Below, one piece after another: positions 25,857 to 36,200 of a stretch of 48,385 nt of DNA (the stretch's first letter is position 1; each line of letters opens with the position of its first letter). The notes under the pieces are model-generated. The model did no database searches, was not told the origin of the DNA, and worked only from the letters and a program-made list of their open reading frames with translations. The DNA lies in IMG/VR virus record IMGVR_UViG_3300037041_000868, positions 1 to 48,385 of that record; one strand, given 5' to 3'. The stretch is from a virus. Both the position numbers and the translations under genes were made by a program.

Positions 25857-26864
25857 ATGATGCAAATTACACCATTCGACAGCGTAACAGACGTAACAGT
25901 ATACGACCCAAGCGACTTTGCCATGAACGCGGCGGCCGCTGAGTTTGCCTCAGTGAAGTTCCCAGTCATTTCGATCAAGGGGAATAGGTTCCACGTCAAG
26001 CGCGACGGGGAGAAGACTATCATCTCCCGCCCAAAGGCTAACCCTGCTGACCCAGACGAGCCAGCGTCATTTATAGATATGGCGGTTATTGCCCTCCAGA
26101 GGAGCAAGACTTACTACGTCGACGGGTGGGTTGAGGGTTCAGAAGAAAAGCCTGACTGCTTCTCTAACGACGGGCTTATTCCAGATGCACAAGCCAAGAA
26201 CATCCAGTGTTCCTCCTGCGCGCTGTGCCCCCATAACGTATGGGGTACCGGTAAAAATGACAAGGGTGAGGCCACCAAGGGCAAGGCATGCTCCGACGTT
26301 CTTCGGCTGGCAGTCGCTATTCCGGCGGCCCTGGATGACCAGTTTATGCTCAGGGTGCCACCTGCATCGCTGAAAAACTTCGCGGCAATGGCGAAGACAG
26401 TCTCGGACAAGCGCATCCCGCTGGGGGCTGTGGTAGTTCGTATCAGCTTCGATACAGACGTATCCGGGGTCATGCTCTTCCAGGCCATAGGCAAGATGGA
26501 CAGTACTGGATATGCGAAGTCCAAGGCTCTGTCAACCTCATCGCTGGTACTCGCCATCACTGGCAAGAGTTCTATAGTACCGTCCAGTGCCCCGGCAGCT
26601 ACAAGCGCTCCGGCTATTGCGGCGCCTGTAAGTGCTCCGTCGGCTCCCGACCCTAAGATTGCCGAGAAGGCGGAAGCTGATAAGGCAGCGGCGAAGAAGA
26701 AAGCAGCGGCTGCTGCGAAGATGGCTAAACTCAAGGCCGAGATGGATGCACTAGAGGCCACTGAGGACGAACCAGCCCCGACCCCAACGGTAGAAACAAA
26801 AACGCCGGTAACGAACTCACTTAGCGACGAGTTCAACTCCGCACTTGCCAACCTGGTCGACTAA
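25857..26864 (+). CDS. Putative single-stranded DNA-binding protein (335 aa)
   Basis: Residues 35-70 are strand-rich (VKFPVISIKGNRFHVKRDGEKTII). A Cys cluster (DCFSNDGLIP...CSSCALCPHNVWGTG...KACSD, about residues 100-145) may bind zinc. From about 245 the tail is Ala/Pro-rich, then a charged helix (KAEADKAAAKKKAAAAAKMAKLKAEMDALEATEDE), ending in an acidic tip (SLSDEFNSALANLVD). A globular domain, disordered linker and acidic tip, next to primase and polymerase, fits a phage SSB; the zinc-like cluster supports the T4 gp32-like idea only loosely. Two adjacent ATGs; 25857 follows AAAGGA. Confidence 0.55.
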   Translation: MMQITPFDSVTDVTVYDPSDFAMNAAAAEFASVKFPVISIKGNRFHVKRDGEKTIISRPKANPADPDEPASFIDMAVIALQRSKTYYVDGWVEGSEEKPDCFSNDGLIPDAQAKNIQCSSCALCPHNVWGTGKNDKGEATKGKACSDVLRLAVAIPAALDDQFMLRVPPASLKNFAAMAKTVSDKRIPLGAVVVRISFDTDVSGVMLFQAIGKMDSTGYAKSKALSTSSLVLAITGKSSIVPSSAPAATSAPAIAAPVSAPSAPDPKIAEKAEADKAAAKKKAAAAAKMAKLKAEMDALEATEDEPAPTPTVETKTPVTNSLSDEFNSALANLVD

Positions 26865-26871
26865 ACTTAAC

Positions 26872-26887
26872 GGGGGCTTCGGCCCCC
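26872..26887 (+). terminator. GGGGGC-TTCG-GCCCCC hairpin
   Basis: Identical 16-bp stem-loop to that at 11957, between the SSB-like gene and the HTH gene, followed by TCTTC. Probably a partial terminator that lowers expression of downstream genes relative to the abundant SSB. Confidence 0.65.
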
Positions 26888-26904
26888 TCTTCAGGAGAAA
26901 CAAT

Positions 26905-27195
26905 ATGATTAACATGAAAGACACACTAAAGGCGGCGGGGCTGACTGTCCCCGAGTTTGCCCAACTTATCGGGGTATCCCGCAACATGGTTTATAAGTGG
27001 TACAGGGGGTCCAAACCCCACGCACTGCGCGAAGCCCGTGTAAATAAACTTCTAGCAACAATCGTAGTTGCGACTGAAAGTGGGGACTTACCCGTTGGCG
27101 ACACACCATATACTCGCACCGCCGCGAACCTGCGGAGTGAACAAATACAGGCCATAATAATCAACACGATAAAAAAATCAGCGCCTGCAGCTTAA
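26905..27195 (+). CDS. HTH DNA-binding protein (96 aa)
   Basis: I start at ATG 26905 (MINMKDTL), since AGGAGA precedes it; the longer frame runs back through the terminator. A Cro/CI-like helix-turn-helix is seen in LKAAGLTVPEFAQLIGVSRNMVYKWYRGSKPHALREARVNKL (residues 6-50). The C-terminal half has ARTAANLRSEQIQAIIINTIKKSAPAA. Likely a transcription regulator of phage genes; possible targets are the inverted repeat at 27202, the palindrome family, or the 8474 repeat. No target is established. Confidence 0.75.
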   Translation: MINMKDTLKAAGLTVPEFAQLIGVSRNMVYKWYRGSKPHALREARVNKLLATIVVATESGDLPVGDTPYTRTAANLRSEQIQAIIINTIKKSAPAA

Positions 27196-27201
27196 CAATC
27201 T

Positions 27202-27225
27202 GACGAATCGAGCGTATTATTCGTC
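27202..27225 (+). promoter_or_regulatory. Inverted repeat between HTH and primase genes
   Basis: GACGAAT (27202-27208) and ATTCGTC (27219-27225) form a perfect 7-bp inverted repeat with a 10-base centre, 21 bases before the primase start. As RNA it can be a hairpin; as DNA it suits a dimeric HTH protein such as the one encoded just upstream. Confidence 0.5.
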
Positions 27226-27246
27226 GTTCACGCGGAGGAGGTCCCA

Positions 27247-30216
27247 TTGAACACACAACAGTTTCTGGCACTCATTTTGCCGGAAGGAAATAACTTTTTT
27301 GTCCTGGAATTAGACTCCAAGGGATACCCAGACCACCACCTAGCCACCACCCCAGAAGAAGCCGCAGCAACAGCACTGAAGAAAGACAGACGCCCGGGAA
27401 GCAATATCTACTTCGCTATGAGTTCGTTCAAACTCCCGTACTATACAGACGCCGGGGGTAAGACGAAGAAGCGTACCCAGGAAAACGTGGACCGAGTAAA
27501 GAGTTTCTGGCTAGACCTGGATGTCAAGGGCAGGTCGAAGGATTACCCAGATCAGGCGACGGCAGTTAAAGACATTAAGCGTCTGTGTACCGAAACGTCA
27601 CTCCCGCTCCCAACGCTACTGGTAAATTCCGGGTATGGCATCCACGCGTACTGGGTTCTGACCGAGAGCATCTCGGGGGAAGACTGGTCGCTGGTCGCTG
27701 GCGCATGGCGCAGCACCTTGGACGCACACAACATCAAGCACGACTCGTCCTGCACTACTGACAGATCCCGCGTACTGCGCCCCATAGGCATGCACAACCG
27801 CAAGGCCGATACCCCTGACGTAGAAGTGGCTCTCATAGGGCGCGTGAGAGAGCTGATAACGCTGGAAGAATTTACCAGTAAGCTGTCTGTCGCACCTCCC
27901 AGAGAGACTCGGTCGTTCGAAGCCCTGCCACTAGGCGGCGGAGAGTATGCCGGTGAAGACATGAGTATGAACGAGATGGCGGAGAGCATGGTTGAGTACC
28001 GCCCATCCTCTATCTTGGAAATAGTAAAAGAGTGCAGCCTCATCAGGAAAGTGGGAGAACTCAGGGGCAACGTCTCATACCCCATCTGGTTCAATACGCT
28101 GGGACTGGTAAAGCATACGATAGAAGCCAAGACAGCCATTCATGATTTCTCCGATGGCCACCCGGGATACGCCCCCGAAAAGGCCGAGAGAAAAGCTGAG
28201 TCGTGGGGGGCAAGCGCGGCTACCTGCGCTGTAATAGAGCGCGACTCCGCGCTGGAATTACCCGGACACTGCTCGGGCTGCAAGCACAGGGGGACTATCA
28301 CCTCCCCGATAGTTCTAGGTTACTCCAAAGTGCTGATGACAGAGGTTGTTCGAACTGTCGTCGAGTGCCAAGTATTCGAGGAAATTATAGAAGTGCCGGC
28401 CATACCGGGCAGCATGACGCACTCATTCAAGTGGGATAACGGAAAGCTGTGGAAATCAGTTGTCGACAAAGAACTGACCAAGACCAGTGATAAGACCGAG
28501 TTCAAGTGGGAAGCGTTCTGCGAGTTTTTCTTCTACCCGTTCAGCTACTTCGATAGTGAAGAAGGCAAGCATGTCTCTATGTGGAGACTTCGCGAGCGCG
28601 AGGGTTCGTTCAAAGATTTTAATTTAACTGGAGGTGCCATAGGCGCCGGAGGTCAGGCACTTTTCAAGGAGCTAGGCGACCAGGGTGTTGTATCTATACC
28701 GGGGGGGAAAATTAACATGGAAGCCTACATAACTAATTGGGCTAGTGACATAAAGAAGAACTCGCTAGGGTCAGAGTCGTACGTGCATTTCGGATGGAAC
28801 GGGGATAACTTCGTTGTCGGAGATACACTCATATCCCCCGATGGGGAACACAGAACTGTACGGCTCGGCGGTAGTGCCGCGCAACTGGCGGCAAAGGGAC
28901 TATTCGAGCCGAGGGGATCGAGAGACCGGTGGGTAGAGCTGATCGACAAGGCGTATAACTACGAAGACCAGGAACAGTATCAGTTCATTCTGGGCGCGGG
29001 ATTCGGCTCCCCCTTGATGCACCTGATGAACCTCCGTGGTGGGGCAGTCGTCTCTGCAATCTCACACGACTCGGGGCAGGGTAAATCGACCGCTGCGCAG
29101 CTGGCCATGGGAATCTGGGGGTCTGGTAGGCCGGGAGACTTAACACTAACACGTGAACAGGCGTCTCTCAAGGCTATGTATGCGATGGCCGGGGTATTGC
29201 ACAGCTTCCCTGTTGTCATAGATGAAATGACAAACTGCGACCCGGATGAAATATCCGAAATGGCGTACACGTTCAGTCAGGGGTCGGGGCGTATTACCCT
29301 CAACCAGACAGGGGTTCTCAACCTGAACAGGCACTCATGGGCGTCGCTCATGCTGACTAATGCCAACAAGTCGTTGACCAGTATAATTTCCAGTGCCAAA
29401 CCCGGAGCCGACGCAGAGCTGGCACGGATAATAGAGTTTCAGTTTGACAACGTGTCCAAGCTCAATAAGGACGGGGCCGATGATATATTTCTGGAACTGG
29501 TCGAGCAGTACGGATGGGTCGGGCTGGAGTACATAACCTGGGTACAAAAGCACAGAGCGGAAGTAAAAGAAATGCTGTTCAGCGTACAGAAACTCATCGA
29601 CAATAAAGCAAAACTGAACCGCAAGGATAGGTTCTGGTCCGCCGGCATCACAGTCATCATCGTGGGGCTGATGATCGCCAACAAGCTAGGGCTCACTCGT
29701 TTCAATATCGCCGGTATAATCAGGTGGGTTGTCGGGAAGATCGCTGATATGCGGTTAGATAACTCCCTCATGGTGGCTTCCCCAGCGGATTGCTTCAACA
29801 GGATGTTGAATGACCTGTCACCCGGGCTCATCGTGACAGACGTGCAAGGGGATAAACGTATCAAGAGCCCTGTATTCCCATCCATCCTGCGGGAGCCACG
29901 CGCACCCTATACAGGGCGTTCTGTTATGGATGAGGCCAGGGCGTATATTATTCAGCCAGCCATACACAAGTGGTGCACCACCCACCAAGTTAGCATGCGA
30001 GCCATGATGACAGCGGCGTGGTCGCGCGGGTGGCTAGTCTCCCCCGAGGCGGTTCTCAGGTTCCCAGCGAAGGGTACTGAAATCTCGATGGGGCAGTTCA
30101 GGTGCTACATAGTTGACCTGGAAAAGATGGAGACTTCTGCGTCGGCAGACCCGACTATCGCCAAGGTGGTATCCCTCATGGGACGGAAAAGGCAGGAGGT
30201 TGCATCTACAACGTAG
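27247..30216 (+). CDS. AEP-type primase/DUF927 helicase fusion (989 aa)
   Basis: A TTG start at 27247 is supported by GGAGGAGG 7 bases upstream. The N-terminal archaeo-eukaryotic primase-like domain has FWLDLDV (Asp90, Asp92), the strand-turn NSGYGIHAYW (residues 127-136) and TDRSRVLRPIGMHN (about 171-183). Residues about 330-350 hold a small Cys cluster (CAVIERDS...HCSGCKHRG). The C-terminal half is a DUF927-type ATPase: Walker A SHDSGQGKST (Lys613) and Walker B FPVVIDEMTN (Asp659, Glu660). So priming and helicase functions are in one chain, typical of phages lacking DnaG/DnaB-like proteins. It is the last rightward gene. Confidence 0.88.
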   Translation: MNTQQFLALILPEGNNFFVLELDSKGYPDHHLATTPEEAAATALKKDRRPGSNIYFAMSSFKLPYYTDAGGKTKKRTQENVDRVKSFWLDLDVKGRSKDYPDQATAVKDIKRLCTETSLPLPTLLVNSGYGIHAYWVLTESISGEDWSLVAGAWRSTLDAHNIKHDSSCTTDRSRVLRPIGMHNRKADTPDVEVALIGRVRELITLEEFTSKLSVAPPRETRSFEALPLGGGEYAGEDMSMNEMAESMVEYRPSSILEIVKECSLIRKVGELRGNVSYPIWFNTLGLVKHTIEAKTAIHDFSDGHPGYAPEKAERKAESWGASAATCAVIERDSALELPGHCSGCKHRGTITSPIVLGYSKVLMTEVVRTVVECQVFEEIIEVPAIPGSMTHSFKWDNGKLWKSVVDKELTKTSDKTEFKWEAFCEFFFYPFSYFDSEEGKHVSMWRLREREGSFKDFNLTGGAIGAGGQALFKELGDQGVVSIPGGKINMEAYITNWASDIKKNSLGSESYVHFGWNGDNFVVGDTLISPDGEHRTVRLGGSAAQLAAKGLFEPRGSRDRWVELIDKAYNYEDQEQYQFILGAGFGSPLMHLMNLRGGAVVSAISHDSGQGKSTAAQLAMGIWGSGRPGDLTLTREQASLKAMYAMAGVLHSFPVVIDEMTNCDPDEISEMAYTFSQGSGRITLNQTGVLNLNRHSWASLMLTNANKSLTSIISSAKPGADAELARIIEFQFDNVSKLNKDGADDIFLELVEQYGWVGLEYITWVQKHRAEVKEMLFSVQKLIDNKAKLNRKDRFWSAGITVIIVGLMIANKLGLTRFNIAGIIRWVVGKIADMRLDNSLMVASPADCFNRMLNDLSPGLIVTDVQGDKRIKSPVFPSILREPRAPYTGRSVMDEARAYIIQPAIHKWCTTHQVSMRAMMTAAWSRGWLVSPEAVLRFPAKGTEISMGQFRCYIVDLEKMETSASADPTIAKVVSLMGRKRQEVASTT

Positions 30217-30266
30217 ATAGGTTATTCTTATAACTCATTCAGCCTCCTCTGAGTGTAGCAGTACCG

Positions 30267-30294
30267 GGCCACCTTTCGGTGGCCTTTCCTTTTG
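30267..30294 (+). terminator. Rho-independent terminator at convergence point
   Basis: GGCCACC (30267-30273), loop TTTC, GGTGGCC (30278-30284), then TTTCCTTTT. It ends rightward transcription. On the minus strand the stem has a GAAA loop but no T run, so it is probably one-way. Confidence 0.85.
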
Positions 30295-33200
30295 CTACTC
30301 TTCTTGTGCGAAGTTCGCCAGAGGTGCGAATGCCTTGTTCTGCTTACTCATGGATATGCCGGATTCACTACGCTGCCGCGCGGCCATCTTGTGGGCCTGG
30401 ACGGATTTCAACCGACTGGAGGCGTCAATGCGAACCCCCTTCTCGGGGTGCCTGTCGTTGAAGTCGTTTATGGCATCCATAATGTCACCGGTGTCCTCGC
30501 CAGCCAGCCTTGCCTGCGCAAACTTATCCAAGAGGCGGGACCTGACTTCGGTGGCTGCAGCCTTGGCTTCCTGAATGGCCTGGGTTCCTTCGTAGTACTG
30601 CGACTCCTTAGTTGTAGCAAACCCTGCCGCTTTCAGACCAATATCGGCCATATCGAACTCGTCGGGCGGGAGAATTGTGTTCCCTCGCTTGTCGGTCATA
30701 CCATCGAGCCCGAACCGGTGCGCGCGGATTAAGTTCTGGATTCCCTTCGCAGGTACAAATTTCTCCATCCCCTTGTGCCACTCCCCCTGCCCCATTAGCT
30801 GGGCACCATTCACCATATCAACCAGAGTTCCTACCGGCGCACCAGCCGCAGCCAGTAGCCCGTACCCAGTTTTCTCCTCCGTGCTCTTACCGTGCCGCAT
30901 AAATGGAAGAGGTGAGGCAATGTCCCCCTGGCCCAGCCGTTTCTCCAGATCCATGCCCCACAGCGCGGCAGGGAGACCCTTCGTAATCGCAGTGGCAGTC
31001 TTTACCCCCACCAACTCAGCTAGCCAGTTCTGGTACTTCACCCGGTAATCCTCTGGCTCGTCGTCAGGGCCGCCGAACGAAGCGAGCGCGCTCGCTATCC
31101 ACAGCGCACTTCCAGCCATGGGCATGCCCAGTGTGCCAGCCATTATTCCTGTGGTGGTGAACAGACCGAACAGAGTTTTCCCGGCCTCCCATCTTTCTTT
31201 CGGAGTGGCACCTTTACCAATCAGCGCAACATATATGCTACGCCCAATCAGCCACAGCATGCCCTGCTGGTACTTACGGAACTGCATAATAACCTTGGCC
31301 GCCGGGGCACTCCCGAGAACCCGCCGCATGTGGCGCGGTGCGTTTAATGCCGAATAGTCCAACTGTGTAGCAGATACCGCCGTAGACGCAAATTCCTCAG
31401 CCTCAGCCTGATTCATCTTCAGCTCGTTTATAGCCAAGTTGTACGCTGCGATGGCCGTAACTGACCGGTTAGCCAACTCGGTTATATGCACCGGTAGGTT
31501 AGCCATTTTCAGTTTGTCGCCCAGCGCATGGCTCTTAAACTCGGCGATAGCTCCGAGGTCATGCTCGATGGTTATATCCAGCAGGTTCCGCTTCAGCAGA
31601 GTGTCCAGCATACTCGCGACCCCGGCAGGTACCTTACCTTCCCAGTTCAACTCCGCGCGCCATCCTTGTTCGTTATACGACGAGACAATCAGGTTCGCCG
31701 AAGTACCATATGCTTTCATTAGCGCGGCTGTAGCTTTCGCTGTCGATGTCCTGGCTGCCAGCCATGGGGTAGTAATCATCGCTACCTGTGTTGCGTTGGT
31801 AAGTATGAACGCCGGGTTTGCCCCCAAGTGTGCCAAGTAGGATACAGCAGCGAGTTTGTCTGCCCACGGAGCGTTGGTCTCTTCCATGTCCTGTCTGGAT
31901 CGCATAACTATTTCGTTGTAATACTTCCGGGCGTCGGGGCCTTTATCCCCTTCCTCGCTGATGGCGAACATCGCGCTTTTGAGCTGGTCAGTATATTTCA
32001 GGCGACTGAGGTAGTGGGCGCTACTGAGGGCCGACCGAGCAAACACCCGCCGCATGTCTTTCTCTTCCCCGTGAACGCCTTCCCGCTTCATCTCGTGCTT
32101 GAGAGTATGGTGCTCCGGGAGGGACTCGTAATATATCTCCGCCATCATGGTGCGAATCTCGTCTGCTACGCCCTTGTCGAACGAATCGAGGTACTTTTCC
32201 ACCTCCTGCATACCTGCGGCCGCCAGTACACGCGGAGCGTAACTTTTTTCCTCGGCCATGTTGAACTTGGTCACCGCATATTTCGCCGACAGTTCTTTTA
32301 CCGCAGCTTCTGCTTTACTCTTCGATGAGTAGGCTGACACGGTGTAGTGGGCTTCGTCTTTCCGTAGTTCGGATATCTTCTTCTCTTCGGCAGCCGAAGG
32401 ATCTTCGATACGCTCCAAGTCAGCTAGAGTTTTGGACATGCCGGTCGCGTACCATTTTCCAATACGCATCAACGGGAAGTACGGCCCCTTGGTCTCTTTG
32501 TATTTCTTGTCCAGGTTACCCAGCTGGCGCGCCAAGTCCCCTTCTGCCTTGGCAATCCTTTTCGCATCGCCGGATTTCTTGGCCGACGCAATTATCAGTC
32601 TATGCGCGGAGGTTAATATGCTACTGGCGATGTCTTGTCGTTCCACTCTGACTGCTGCGTAATGGTCTCGTGCTGCTTTGAACACCTTGACTGCATCGGG
32701 AGACAGCTTAATAAACATACCGGCTACTTTAGTCTCCTCGGCATTAACCGGCGCGACATTCAGCGTTGGGTCAAACTTGGCGCGCGTCGACAGCCGCATG
32801 ACGTCGTGAAGTTGGTCTGCCATACCACCGGGTTTGCCGTCGAGCTTACCCCACTCAGCGTCTATCTTGGCAGCCTTGACCACCCACTCTTTCGACATGG
32901 ACTGCATCGCCCTGGATACCGCGCGGTATTCCGCGAGCTTATCGTTGGTACCCCGCGCCACCTCGACGAGATGGTCCAGCGACAGCCACCCGAGATTATG
33001 ACTACCCAGCGCCGCCATAGGGTCACGGAAGAACGAATCAAACGCCGCGCCAGCTTTTTCCCACACACCCCTCGATGGAGACGTTGGTGATACTGTCATC
33101 GACCTTTCTGAAAACTGGACACTCTCCCGAGCTGCGCCAGGGTGAGTCTTTACGCGCACAAGGTTCTTATCGTTGAAGATAACGATATTGGAAGTCTTCC

Positions 33201-36200
33201 CACTCTTCTCTAGTTGGGCAAGCTCTTGCTTACGGTCTGTGAGGCTTTCACGTTTCTGTTGCATGTAAGAATTCCACGCCGCGTCAGACTTATCCTGTAC
33301 ACGTTTTGCTCCGAACGTGGTAGCCAACCAGTTACGCTTCGGCTCTGCTAGCTCCTTCTCTATCGTCTGAATGTCCGTCTTTAAGTACGACACCCGATCG
33401 TCGTAATCGCGACTATCCGCGTCCAAGAACTTGATACCCTTGATACCGATAGAGTCGAGGTATTTTGAGGCAGCTTTGTCTGACCCTAGAACCGCCTGTA
33501 AGTGGTTATACAGGGCCTTGCCTTTCATACCCTCACCCTTATTGAACTTAGCAGACAGATGATCCTTATACGCCCTATCCCATCCCACCCGTACCTTCTC
33601 GCTCTGTTCACTTAAAGGCTTGTCCCAATCCAGCATTTCGTCAGGCTGTACGTTTGCAGCTACGCGCATGAGATTGCCCTTCGGAACCACTGGGGCTGCG
33701 ACTTCCACCCTCACCCCCGAGTCTATAAAAGACTGCAAATAATCCAAGACTTCAGGCTCTATAAAACGCCCCATTTTTTGCCGTCCGGCTGTAACGAGTT
33801 CCTGTAGGTCCTTGCCCAGTTTTTTTGCTTTGTACGCGGTTTCCGCAGCTACGTAGAAGTATTGGTCATCAATAGATGCCGCACTAGGTATTATAGTTCT
33901 AACACCCACCTTATAGATCTCAAAGTCTGGGTACACCCCTCCTTTCCGGTTCACATCCTGCTTCCAGTAGCCCTTCGCAATCCCGACGCGCTGCGCCAGA
34001 TACGTGCCCCACCCGAATGCCTGCTCACCTTCACCGGAACCCATATATTCGTGGTTGAACTTTCTAAATTCCGCTGCTGTTCCGTGCCATCCAGCCGAGT
34101 CGCTCATCTCCAGCTCTGCTGCGCCGTAGGCTAGGTCGATCAGGTTCTGTCCGTTAAAGTCCAGACGCTTGAATCCAATTTTGCGTAGGGCTATTTTCAT
34201 CGCGGAGAACAGGCGACGGAACCACTGGTCGATATTTGATGTACCGAATGCCTGTGGGCTGACACCGTGGTTTGTCACTAGCTCGTCGACCATGTAGGCA
34301 ATGAGTTCTTCCCCCTTATTCGCAGAAGACGACGCCTCGGCTTGACGTACAGCAGCAATAGCGGCCAAGTTTTCTTTGGACCCGTCGTTCAGCTTCGACC
34401 ACGCAGTCACGCGGTTCTGTAGCCACTCCATGTTCGCCTTGCCGATTAGTTTCTCCATGCCGAGGTGGACGCCGATTTCATGCAGCGTGATGCCCAGCTC
34501 CGTACCCCGCGAGATATGCTCGGCGATCAAACCAACTTTGCCATCTGCCGTTGTGAACCCACCAATGAGTGACTTGACCTGGCTGAGTTTCATACCAGGG
34601 TTCTTGGTTGCGGCTTCTGCCTGCGTCGCATACACCACGACAACCCGGTTCAGGCGCTCCGACGATCGGAACAATCCGAGGAGAAAATCTTCTATCGACT
34701 TCTTGGTATGCGGGTTTTCTACTGTAGCTGGCTCGGCGTACTGTGTGTCCTCGTCCCCAGTACTTGTACCAATCTCGTCAATACCGATTTCGTTGGTTCT
34801 GGCGTCTAGTCCCGTGGGTTCTCCGGTAGGTTCGCCGGTCTCGTTAACCGGTGTCGCCGTCTTTTTTTGTTTGGCTATCCTATCCCGCTCGTACTTCGCG
34901 TCTTCCTTCTTCTGGTTCGTAGCCTCTTCCTCGTCAGCAGTTTTGTTATCTGCCACTACCTGAGGTTTACTTTTCGCTTCAGCCTTCTTGGCGGGGGCAG
35001 GGGCTACTTTTTCTTTGACTTTACTTTCGGGGGCAGGTTTAATCCCCTGCTCTGGCTGTCCCACTCTTTCACGGTCTTGGGCGATATTTTCTTTTCCGCC
35101 AGGAGTGCGTGAAACTTTTTCCTCTGTGCTTCCGACTTGTACGGCATGAGTTGCTCCTTTTGATATATTACCTTTAGGTGTAACCAGATTACTCTGCTTC
35201 GATGATACCTTCGGTACCGATGGCGTACTCTCTGGTACAGACATATCCCTCGCTGGTTCAACCCCACCGAATATCATCCCTTGATGCTCCGGGAGGAACA
35301 TGGAACGCTGGAGTGCATCTCCTTCCAGACTGTCTCTTTCCTGTTGGGCCGCTTCATCAGCTGCCTTCTTGTCGGCAGTTAGTTTTGCAAACGCCGCGTC
35401 CACCTCGTGCGACGTGCCACGTAAGGCACCGAGTGCAGCTAGTCCCTCATCCTGACGCGCGCGTAGCTCCGCGTTCTTCTTGGATTTTTCCTCGGCGTCG
35501 TACTGCGCGTTTCGTTGTTTCTCAGCCTGCTTGTCGCGCTCCGCTGCTACTTTTTCGTTCTCAGCCTCATACGCTGCCTGCTCCACTATAATCTTGTTCG
35601 ACTCGTCTGCCCTGATAAGTACCTCTATCAGCTTCTCGACGTTCCGCTTCTGAGCCTTGTTGAGCTTGTCCCGCCCTTCCTTAGTCTTGCTGTTCTCCAA
35701 GTGTTGCCTCATGGCCTCAATCGCCTCGGGGAAATTCTTCTCCTCGACCAGGGTTTTTATTGTATTTTGACTCGGCTTGGTGAGTCCAGCAAAACCTAGC
35801 CCGCCCAGTGGCACAGGCGCGTTGACGCGCGCACCGGCTTCTGCTGGTGTTTCCAGAGTTGCCTCTATGGGTTTCGGGGCAACAGGAGCTGCGGGTTGTG
35901 GCGGGGCAAATAACTCTGCTTGGGGAGTTGCCAGATTAGCGCCAGGGGGCGCCAGTCCGGGTATATTATTTACTTGCGGCTGTTCTTCTACCAGCGGAGC
36001 CGGTTCTACAGGGAACAGCGTCTTGGTCACGCCCTGAGGGGCGGGGGTGAGGTGTTCTTCTACCAGTTGGTCTATGCGTTTACTCCACTCCGTGCCGGCA
36101 TCCCCCTTCTTCTCGGGCTTGGGGAGGTGCGCCATAACATTCGCTTCATGCTGCTTAAGCGTCAATTCCGAACCCGCCGCTCGTGCCGCTGCTTGTGCTG

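Noticed and set aside
26114-26851. 245-codon minus-strand frame opposite the SSB-like gene
   Set aside because: Ala/Ser-rich mirror of the Ala-rich SSB-like tail; no start signal.
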